Positions 1 to 6,571 of a stretch of 64,000 nt of DNA are shown in pieces (positions within the stretch are counted from its first letter, which is position 1; each line of letters opens with the position of its first letter). Both the position numbers and the translations under genes were made by a program. The DNA is from JBBEAM01 sp942491105 (GTDB taxonomy: Bacteria > Pseudomonadota > Alphaproteobacteria > Kiloniellales > DSM-21159): contig CALNZX010000012.1 in assembly GCA_942491105.1 (NCBI GenBank), positions 124,001 through 188,000 of the forward strand, written 5' to 3'. The notes under the pieces were generated by a model that saw only the letters and a program-made list of their open reading frames with translations, ran no database searches and was not told where the DNA came from.

Positions 1-385
1 CTAGCAGAATGACCACGATGAGTTCGGCCACGACTTGCTTGAGTTGACCGATCTGCCGGACCCGCAGCCACGCCGGCAATTCCAGCTTTTCCTCAGACTC
101 TTCAGGATGGATGAACAGCGAGTAGACGCCATAGGCGAAATATAGAAGGACAATACCAATCAAGAAGCGGTCTAAACTCTCGATGACGCTTATGATCGCA
201 GCCGTGCCATAGGGCGCGCCATCGCTAACTGACCCATCAGCAAGCCCATAGCGAAAGGCTTCATAGATATTGAAAATTCCCAAGAAGAACATCAACACCG
301 ATGCTGCCAGCGAGCCAATGACAGCCAAGATGGTGAAGAATCGTGAGCCAACAATGATATGCCGTTCGATCTCGCGCAGGTTCAA
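1..385 (-). CDS. YqhA/UPF0114-family membrane protein, 3' end cut by the window
   Basis: The frame is open from a TTG at 385 to the window edge, giving 128 residues with no stop, so the C-terminus is missing. No ATG or GTG lies in frame nearby; an AAGG about ten bases before the TTG supports that start. The protein has a membrane segment near residues 14-35 and another near 62-85 (containing SLDRFLIGIVLLYFAYGVY), followed by a short polar stretch with WLRVRQIGQLK and the start of a third helix. This spacing and the conserved LDxFL...GxYxLF pattern match the YqhA (UPF0114) family of inner-membrane proteins of unknown function. It reads toward the left edge and is separated from the PQQ operon by about 115 bases. 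The family is fairly clear; the role is not known. Confidence 0.6.
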   Translation of the reverse strand, partial: MNLREIERHIIVGSRFFTILAVIGSLAASVLMFFLGIFNIYEAFRYGLADGSVSDGAPYGTAAIISVIESLDRFLIGIVLLYFAYGVYSLFIHPEESEEKLELPAWLRVRQIGQLKQVVAELIVVILL

Positions 386-500
386 AACGTAGTTGCCTTC
401 TTCTCTGACGTCACTCTGACAGTCGCGAAACGCGCCGATATTATAATGCGCGCAACATCCCTTATAAAGTCCTGTACGGCGGGCGCCGGATCATGAGGTA

Positions 501-1367
501 CTAACGAACTCCACCTGGTTCAGCGGACGCTGCGGAGATCTCGCGGCCGGAGCCGTCCAATCGCGGGACGTTGTACTCGTCGAGAACCTCATCAATCTGC
601 GGCTTGAGGTCCGACAGGGCCGCATCGACCTCATCGCGCAACGCGCGGTCCTCTTTGCGCACGCCCATGGAGATGTCGAAGACCATGGGCAAGCGCGGCC
701 CGTCGATCCGCGGCTCGACGAGCTTCAGCCGTAAGGGCACATCCTCGCGCGCGGCGAAATACCCCGCCATTGGTCCCCAGACGATGGCAACGTCGATTTC
801 GCCGGAGGCGACGGCCTTCATGATCTCGGAGGCCGGATTGCGGTCTCGATAGTCGCCGTAGATCATGTAACCCTGAACGTTGTCGATGATGCCACGCTTT
901 GCGAGGGCATGGCCCGGCGGCGTGCTCGATCCGTCCTCGCCGACAAGCGGCAGGCCGATCTTGACTTGGCGCAGGACGGGATCGTCCAAAGAGGAGACTT
1001 GCGGCCCGTCGGCGCGGGTCACGAAGGCGAACCCGGACCGGTAATAGGGCCGCGTCGGCCGCAGCATCTCGATACCGCTGGCGATCCCGCTGACGAGATC
1101 GCAATCGCCCGCCTTGAGCGTGTTGCGGATGAAGCCGCGCCGCTGCGGCCACCACGTATAAGCCACCGTGGCATCGAGCTCCCGGGCCACGAGATCGACG
1201 ATCTTGTTCTCGAAGCCCTCCATTTGCGCATTGCTGAAGGGCAAATTGTTGGGATCGGCACAGACGCGAAGCTCGCGTGCCGCGGCCGTCCCGCTCATGA
1301 GCCCCACCCCCAGCCCAATCGCGCAGATCGTGCGCACCGTCATCCCTGGTAATTTGGTGCGCCTCAT
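501..1367 (-). CDS. MxaJ/XoxJ-like periplasmic substrate-binding-fold protein of a quinoprotein dehydrogenase cluster
   Basis: This 288-residue protein starts at an ATG at 1367 preceded by GGAG, has an N-terminal signal peptide ending near TAAARE, and then folds like a type-2 periplasmic solute-binding protein (RELRVCADPNNLPFSN near the mature start). That opening is typical of the quinoprotein-dehydrogenase-associated binding proteins (MxaJ, XoxJ). Such proteins are thought to help activate or mature PQQ methanol dehydrogenases in the periplasm rather than serve an ABC transporter. It is the last gene of the minus-strand operon headed by cytochrome c and the PQQ dehydrogenase, and its start overlaps the preceding cytochrome gene by two codons less one base, which indicates co-transcription. 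Family assignment is firm; the partner enzyme (the dehydrogenase at 3478-5553) is inferred from position. Confidence 0.8.
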   Translation of the reverse strand: MRRTKLPGMTVRTICAIGLGVGLMSGTAAARELRVCADPNNLPFSNAQMEGFENKIVDLVARELDATVAYTWWPQRRGFIRNTLKAGDCDLVSGIASGIEMLRPTRPYYRSGFAFVTRADGPQVSSLDDPVLRQVKIGLPLVGEDGSSTPPGHALAKRGIIDNVQGYMIYGDYRDRNPASEIMKAVASGEIDVAIVWGPMAGYFAAREDVPLRLKLVEPRIDGPRLPMVFDISMGVRKEDRALRDEVDAALSDLKPQIDEVLDEYNVPRLDGSGREISAASAEPGGVR

Positions 1368-1372
1368 CGTGC

Positions 1373-1849
1373 TTACTCCAGAGTGGACAGATAGGCGGCG
1401 ATATCGCGCGCCTGATCCTCGCTCAGCCCCATGTCGGGCATCGCGTTGCCGGGCACGACGCCCTGGGGGTCTCGCAGCCATCTGATCATGTTGGCGGGCG
1501 TGTTGCGCAAGAGACCGGCGATGTAGACGCGCTTGCCCATATGGTTGAGCGGCGGGCCGACGAGGCCATCGGCGCGGCGGATGCCCGGGATGATGTGGCA
1601 GCCGCCGCAGCCATGCTGCTTGATCAGCTCGGCGCCACGCGCCGCGTTGCCGAACGTCGCCCCCTTGGGCGTGCTTTCGGCCAGATCGCAGCCGCCCAGC
1701 AGAGGCGGGACCACGATGGCGAGAAGAGCCATCGTCACAAGGCTTCTATGGCGCGCCACCGTTCCTGGTCCCTCGTCCGCCATGACACGCAGAAACAACC
1801 AGACGCACGCAAGGAGATAGACGATGGCGGCTACATCATTCATGGTCAT
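1373..1849 (-). CDS. Membrane-anchored mono-haem c-type cytochrome
   Basis: The protein has 158 residues with two hydrophobic stretches (residues about 5-21 and 38-54), the second ending in GGC, which could be a lipobox or an anchor. A class I cytochrome c domain follows, with one CGGCH haem site near residue 80 and a distal methionine in the AMPDMGLSEDQ segment. The start codon overlaps the stop of the oxidase subunit II gene as ATGA, so the two are translationally coupled. The domain resembles the cytochrome c module fused to caa3-type subunit II just upstream, and probably carries electrons to the CuA site. Exact electron partners are inferred from operon position only. Confidence 0.75.
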   Translation of the reverse strand: MTMNDVAAIVYLLACVWLFLRVMADEGPGTVARHRSLVTMALLAIVVPPLLGGCDLAESTPKGATFGNAARGAELIKQHGCGGCHIIPGIRRADGLVGPPLNHMGKRVYIAGLLRNTPANMIRWLRDPQGVVPGNAMPDMGLSEDQARDIAAYLSTLE

Positions 1850-2819
1850 TCAAGGGTCTTGAGAAATGCGAGAATACGCAACAGCTCGGCGGCCGAAAGC
1901 TGCGGTTGCGGCATGAAGTTGCCCGGCTTGACGTGCTGCGGATCGGCGATCCAGCCGGCCAGATTGCCCGGCGTGTTCGGCAGCGTGCCCGCGGCAAGCG
2001 TGCGTCTCTCCATGAGATGGCTGAGGTCGGGCCCGACAATGCCCTGCGCGCGCGTGCCCCGCACCGTATGGCAAATGCCGCATTTCTGGATGAAGGCCGT
2101 GAGGCCGGCTTGAACGCGCTCGGTATTTGCCTCCGACGCCGGCTCGAGTTGTCCGGCGCGCCACGCCTCGAACGCCTCCGGCTCTTGGGCCACCACGGTC
2201 AAGGCCATATGCGCATGTTGAAGGCCGCAATACTCGGCGCATTGCCCGCGATAGACGCCGGGCTTATCGGCTTCCATCCACGTCACATTGGTCTGTCCCG
2301 GGATGAGGTCCGTCTTGCCGCCGAGCGCAGGGACCCAGAAGGAATGGATCACGTCGCGGCTGATCAATTTCACCGCAACCGTTTCACCCACCGGAATATG
2401 AATCTCGTTGGCGGTGGTGAAGTTGCGGGCGGGCTGGTCGCTGAGATAACGAATCTCCCACCACCATTGGTGTCCGATCACCTCGACCGTAAAGGCCGGC
2501 TCCTGCGGCGGCCGGCCGATCTGCGCCAGCGTCGCCATGGTCCATACCGCGAGAGGAACAAGACGAAGGCCGAGATACCGACGCCAATGGTGATCCGAGA
2601 GGTGCCGGCGACGGGGCGCTCGACGGGCGCCGAATCGGGGCCGTCCACGGTCGTCTTGGGCGACATGAACAAGCCCCGCACCAGAAGGACGCTCACCACG
2701 GCGATCACCGCGAGCGAGATGAGCAACAGACCCCAGGTCAAAGGAAGCACCTGGCTCGCCTTCAGCCCGAAGGCCTGCAGATAGCTCATCGGCATGTCAG
2801 CAGCTGTCGGCGAATTCAT
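1846..2819 (-). pseudogene. coxB: Cytochrome c oxidase subunit II fused to cytochrome c (caa3 type), interrupted by a one-base frameshift
   Basis: Two overlapping frames together make one complete subunit II. The first (from ATG 2819) gives a short periplasmic start and two membrane helices (VLPLTWGLLLISL... and ITIGVGISAFVLF). The second carries VWTMATLAQIGRPP, the CuA domain with HSFWVP, CAEYCGLQHAHM and its copper ligands, and a C-terminal cytochrome c domain with CGICH. The frames must switch near 2550-2558, where one base is missing relative to an intact gene. This is either a true inactivating mutation or a sequencing error; the second half shows no other damage. If intact it would be about 324 residues. 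Neighbours on both sides (cytochromes, PQQ dehydrogenase) and the divergent subunit I+III gene indicate the CuA entry point of the same oxidase. Confidence 0.8.
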
Positions 2820-2882
2820 CGTTTAACCTGTAGTGCCGCGACACGGCCGCGCGCGGCGCTCTGTTCAGCCCCTTAAAAGACC

Positions 2883-3494
2883 TCAGCCCTCCCCGGCCGC
2901 TTTCTTCGGCCGCGGTTGCTGGCCGAAACTGAAGGGCTCGGTGTATTTCCAAGGATCCGGCGTTTCCTTGAACTCCGCCGGCACCTGTTCGATCGTGAAT
3001 GCTTCGAGCGATGTCGTGCTTCCCCATTGAGGATTGGGCGCATCGCTGATGCTGCGGATATAGCTGACAAGGTCCCAGATCACCGGCTTGGGCAGCACCG
3101 TGCCCCAGGCGGGCATGCCGGCCGGACGGCCTTGCGCGATCGACAGATAGATTTGCTCCGGCTCGTCGCCGTAGATGAACGCGCGGTTGCTGAGCGCGGG
3201 CCCCATGCCGCCGCCGCCATTGGCGGCATGACAGCCGCTGCAATTGAAGTTGGCGAAATATTTCATGCCGCGTTGCGCCGATCCCGAATCCTCGGCGGCA
3301 GGATTTTCGACGCCTGGCTTGATCTTGATGTCGCCGGGAATGAGCGAGGTCGCGGGCACGTCGAGAAGATCGGACGGTGCGTTTTCCGTCGTTGCGTGAT
3401 CCGCATGCGAATGAGCTTGGGCGGCGGCCTCCGTGACGAAGAACAAGGCACCCAATGCCGCGAAAGAGCAGAGAAACTTATTGGCGTGCGGCAT
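2883..3494 (-). CDS. Secreted mono-haem cytochrome c of the PQQ dehydrogenase operon
   Basis: The start is the ATG at 3494, five bases after GGAGG; the gene begins inside the last 17 bases of the dehydrogenase gene. The 203-residue product has a signal peptide (residues 1-26), a His-rich stretch HSHADHATTE, and one cytochrome c domain with CSGCH near residue 90 and a likely methionine ligand in the GMPAWG segment. A Pro/Lys-rich tail follows. Placement directly after the PQQ dehydrogenase matches the position of the dedicated electron acceptor (cytochrome cL or XoxG) in methanol dehydrogenase operons. It is therefore the best candidate for the direct oxidant of the PQQ enzyme, though sequence-level proof of a cL type is lacking. 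Confidence 0.75.
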   Translation of the reverse strand: MPHANKFLCSFAALGALFFVTEAAAQAHSHADHATTENAPSDLLDVPATSLIPGDIKIKPGVENPAAEDSGSAQRGMKYFANFNCSGCHAANGGGGMGPALSNRAFIYGDEPEQIYLSIAQGRPAGMPAWGTVLPKPVIWDLVSYIRSISDAPNPQWGSTTSLEAFTIEQVPAEFKETPDPWKYTEPFSFGQQPRPKKAAGEG

Positions 3495-5553
3495 GATCAC
3501 CTCCACCATAAGTGTTGTGTGCCTCGGCGCGATCCGTCTCGGGGATGGCAAAAACGAGCAGCTCGCTGCCCCCGAGCGTATAGGCCGGCAGGTCCTGCAT
3601 GGCTCCGGTGAAGCCGAGCGCGCCGTTCCGTACGCGAGGATCGATCTCGGCTGCGGCCACCGCGCCGGACCAACCGCCGACACCCGACAGGATGGCCACG
3701 TACTGACGTCCATCACTACCCTCGTAGGTAACCGGCTGGCCGATGAAGCCGGAGCCGGCGCGGAACTTCCACAGGAGCTCGCCGGTCTTGGCGTTCACCG
3801 CTTTGAACCAGCGGTCCATGGTGCCGTAAAACGCGACGTCTCCGGCGGTCACGACGGTGCCGCTCCAAACCGGGAAGTGCTCCTTGATGGCCCAGACCTT
3901 CTCTCGCTTGACCGGATCCCAGGCCAGGAACTCGCCGCGATGTCCGCCCGGCCCGGCATACATGTCGACCGTAGCGCCGACGAAGGGCGTACCGGCGATA
4001 TAGCCGACTTCCGATGTCTTGAAATTCATGCAGAGATTCTGGTGCGGCACGTAGAGGAGCTTCGTACGCGGTGACCAGGCGCTCGGCTGCCAATCCTTCG
4101 CGCCAGGCGATGCCGGGCAGACATTGCGGATGACTTTGCCAAGCTCGGGCTTCATCGATTCATTCTCGATCGGCCGGCCGGTCTCAAGATCGATGCGCTC
4201 GATCGAGTTCGTGTTGCCGTATTTGTCGGCCGAGATGATCTCGCCGGTCTTCCGGTCCATGACATACATGAAGCCGTTGCGGCCGACGTGCACGAGCACC
4301 TTACGCGTTCTGCCGTCGATCTCGAGATCGAGCAGGATGTTCTCGTTGATCTCGTCGTAGTCCCAGAGATCGTGCGGATTGACCTGGTAGGCCCATTTCG
4401 CCTGACCCGTGTCGGCATCCCGCGCAAATAGCGTCGTGGTCCACAGATTGTCCCCGGGGCGCTGGTTCGAATTCCACGGACCGGGGTTTGCGGTACCGTA
4501 GAACACCAGATTCAGTTCGGGGTCGTAGGAGACCCAGCCCCAGACCGTGCCGCCGCCATTCTTCCAATGATCTGGCGGCCACGATGAGACGCCGAGATCC
4601 TTTTCCTTGTAATGGTCGTAGTAAGGCTCGAAGTCGTCGCCGATCAGGACGTCCTCGTCCGGACCTGTGGAGTAGGCGCGCCAGGCAATCTCACCGGTCT
4701 CCTGGTCGAGCGCCGTCAGCCAACCGCGCACGCCCATCTCGCCGCCGCTATTGCCGACAAAGACCTTCCCGGCCGCCGCAAGCGGCGCCATTGTGATCGT
4801 CTCGCCACGGTTGATCTCACCGAGTTTGATGTACCAGAGCTCCTTGCCGGTCTTGGCGTCGAGCGCCACGGTGTGCGCATCGAGCGTATTGAGGAAGATC
4901 CTGCCGTCGTTATAGGCGAGACCGCGGTTGACCACGTCGCAGCACGCCACCCCTTGCGCCGCAGGGTTCGGCTTCGGCGTATACATCCATTTGAGCTCGC
5001 CTGTCGTCGCGTCGAGCGCGAACACACGGTTCGGATAGGGGCCAACGACGTACAGCACATTGTCGATGATCAGCGGCGCGGCCTCCTGGCCACGGTTGGT
5101 ACCGAGCGAGAACGTCCACGCCATCTGCAGCCGGCCGGCGTTCTCGATGTTGATCTCGTTGAGTTCGCTGAACCGCGTCAGCCCGTAGTCGCGTCCGGCC
5201 ATGGGCCACTGCTTGGGATCGGCGCTGAGCGCCTCCAGCCCTGATGCGAGCTTCGCGGCGTGGTCGGTGTCATTGCTGTAGACCGCGGTTTCGCCGTGCC
5301 GCGTCTCGTCCTGCTCGTCTTCCACAGAGGCTGCGGGTGGATCGACTTCGGGCGCGGTGTCGTCTGCCGTGTCCTCGGCTTGTGGCGGCGTCACCGGATT
5401 GGCCAGTTCGCGCGCGGGGATCGAACTGCCCTCACTTGTTCCAGGTTCATTTTGCACATCGTCTTGGGGCTGCGCATGCGCGGCCACCACGACGAGAAGG
5501 CCGGTCGCACAAAGAACGGCGAAGACGACGATGGCGCGAAGCTCTCTTGTCAT
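3478..5553 (-). CDS. PQQ-dependent methanol/ethanol-family dehydrogenase with lanthanide-type Asp pair
   Basis: The enzyme has 691 residues from ATG 5553. A signal peptide (about 1-28) is followed by an unusual acidic, Pro-rich segment (about 29-95), then the eight-bladed quinoprotein propeller from about residue 112 (DPKQWPMAGRDYGLTRFS). The adjacent cysteines that form the disulphide over PQQ are C204-C205 (GVACCDVV). The catalytic aspartate is D398 in WDYD, and a second Asp two residues on (D400) is the pattern linked with lanthanide-using XoxF/ExaF/PedH enzymes; calcium MxaF enzymes have a small residue there. It should oxidise primary alcohols in the periplasm and pass electrons to cytochrome c. 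Neighbours are three cytochromes, an MxaJ-like protein and a terminal oxidase. The alcohol preferred cannot be told from sequence. Confidence 0.88.
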   Translation of the reverse strand: MTRELRAIVVFAVLCATGLLVVVAAHAQPQDDVQNEPGTSEGSSIPARELANPVTPPQAEDTADDTAPEVDPPAASVEDEQDETRHGETAVYSNDTDHAAKLASGLEALSADPKQWPMAGRDYGLTRFSELNEINIENAGRLQMAWTFSLGTNRGQEAAPLIIDNVLYVVGPYPNRVFALDATTGELKWMYTPKPNPAAQGVACCDVVNRGLAYNDGRIFLNTLDAHTVALDAKTGKELWYIKLGEINRGETITMAPLAAAGKVFVGNSGGEMGVRGWLTALDQETGEIAWRAYSTGPDEDVLIGDDFEPYYDHYKEKDLGVSSWPPDHWKNGGGTVWGWVSYDPELNLVFYGTANPGPWNSNQRPGDNLWTTTLFARDADTGQAKWAYQVNPHDLWDYDEINENILLDLEIDGRTRKVLVHVGRNGFMYVMDRKTGEIISADKYGNTNSIERIDLETGRPIENESMKPELGKVIRNVCPASPGAKDWQPSAWSPRTKLLYVPHQNLCMNFKTSEVGYIAGTPFVGATVDMYAGPGGHRGEFLAWDPVKREKVWAIKEHFPVWSGTVVTAGDVAFYGTMDRWFKAVNAKTGELLWKFRAGSGFIGQPVTYEGSDGRQYVAILSGVGGWSGAVAAAEIDPRVRNGALGFTGAMQDLPAYTLGGSELLVFAIPETDRAEAHNTYGGGDHAARQ

Positions 5554-5604
5554 GATTCCAATCCAACAGCTCATTGTGGTGGGGAGCCGCCGCCCCCGTC
5601 GGTC

Positions 5605-6009
5605 TCAGTCATCGATTTGCGAATTTCGGCGACGCGGGTGGACGAAACCGGGGCCGAAGTCGTTGCCCCAGCTCGTCCGGATGTAGGTCGCGACGGCAAC
5701 GATCTCATCATCGGAGAGCCTGTCCTTGAAGGCGGGCATGATGCCGCGACCCATCAAGATCTGGCCTACGACATAGGTATCGGCGGACAGCAGTTTGTCG
5801 TTGCGAAATCGGGGTCCGGCTCCGCCATAACCCAGTCCGCCATGGCAGGCCGAACAATTCGCCCGGACGTAGATCTCGGCACCATGGGAACTGTCCGGCG
5901 CCGCCCCTAAGGGGAGTGCAGACCCGGCAAGAAGCGCGAAGGCAATCGTTACGCCCGCGATCCGGACGCGCCCCGCAGAAGCAAGTCCATTGTTTTCGCT
6001 CGTGTTCAA
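5605..6009 (-). CDS. Small secreted cytochrome c
   Basis: A 134-residue protein with a signal peptide (residues about 15-38, ending GAAPDS) and a single cytochrome c domain. The haem site is CSACH near residue 53, preceded by GAEIYVRAN, and the likely axial methionine is in the GRGIMPAFKDRLSDDE segment. It is the first gene of the minus-strand operon, 51 bases before the dehydrogenase start, and its start faces the plus-strand oxidase operon across about 110 bases. A role as electron carrier between the PQQ enzyme and the oxidase fits the location. Domain assignment is clear; function in the chain is inferred. Confidence 0.8.
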   Translation of the reverse strand: MNTSENNGLASAGRVRIAGVTIAFALLAGSALPLGAAPDSSHGAEIYVRANCSACHGGLGYGGAGPRFRNDKLLSADTYVVGQILMGRGIMPAFKDRLSDDEIVAVATYIRTSWGNDFGPGFVHPRRRNSQIDD

Positions 6010-6119
6010 GGAAACCTCGCTGGCTCAAATCCAGCACAAGGTGCGGCAATCCTTGCGCTCCCGCCTGAGAGTCTACGCGGGGAGCGCGCAATAGTTCCCG
6101 GGGCAAAGAAGAACGACAC

Positions 6120-6566
6120 GTGCCTCGAAAAGAACTTTTTGTCGCTGCCTGCGTTGGAAACTCGAGTAACGCAGACAAATTCCGAGAGGCTGGGCTGGGA
6201 AAGATCGAAACTTTCTGGCAGCGTTGCATTGGTTGGGTCAGGCTCGGCTCGGCCGTGCTGGCGGTGCTTGCGCTGGTTGCTTGCGACGGCCCACAGTCGT
6301 CTCTCGATCCTGCCGGGTATGATGCGCGCCGCTTGGCAGATCTGTTTTGGGTCATGTTCGTTGGCGCGCTTGTCATCTGGGTCGGCGTGATGGCGCTCGC
6401 GTTCTATGCGGCGCGGCGCCGGGATTCGGATCCTCCGCCTGAAGGCGCCGCGAATCTCCTGATCCTCGGCGGGGGCGTCATCTTCTCGATCGCCGTGCTC
6501 ACCGCCTTGCTGGTCTACGGCCTTCTGCTGATGGGGCAACTTCGCGCCTACTCGGGAGCCGGTTAG
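6120..6566 (+). CDS. Subunit II-like membrane anchor of a haem-copper oxidase lacking the CuA domain
   Basis: The 148-residue frame begins with a GTG at 6120; no better start is visible, and a shorter form starting nearer the signal sequence is possible. It has a lipoprotein-type signal (VLAVLALVACDG, residues about 44-57), the QSSLDPAGYDARR motif seen at the start of mature oxidase subunit II, and two membrane helices (about 70-92 and 110-132). It then stops after 16 more residues. The CuA domain is absent. A full subunit II with its own helices is encoded in the divergent operon. It ends five bases before the oxidase subunit I gene, so it is almost certainly co-expressed with it. It may be an accessory or structural remnant of subunit II. 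Confidence 0.6.
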   Translation: MPRKELFVAACVGNSSNADKFREAGLGKIETFWQRCIGWVRLGSAVLAVLALVACDGPQSSLDPAGYDARRLADLFWVMFVGALVIWVGVMALAFYAARRRDSDPPPEGAANLLILGGGVIFSIAVLTALLVYGLLLMGQLRAYSGAG

Positions 6567-6571
6567 CCTCG

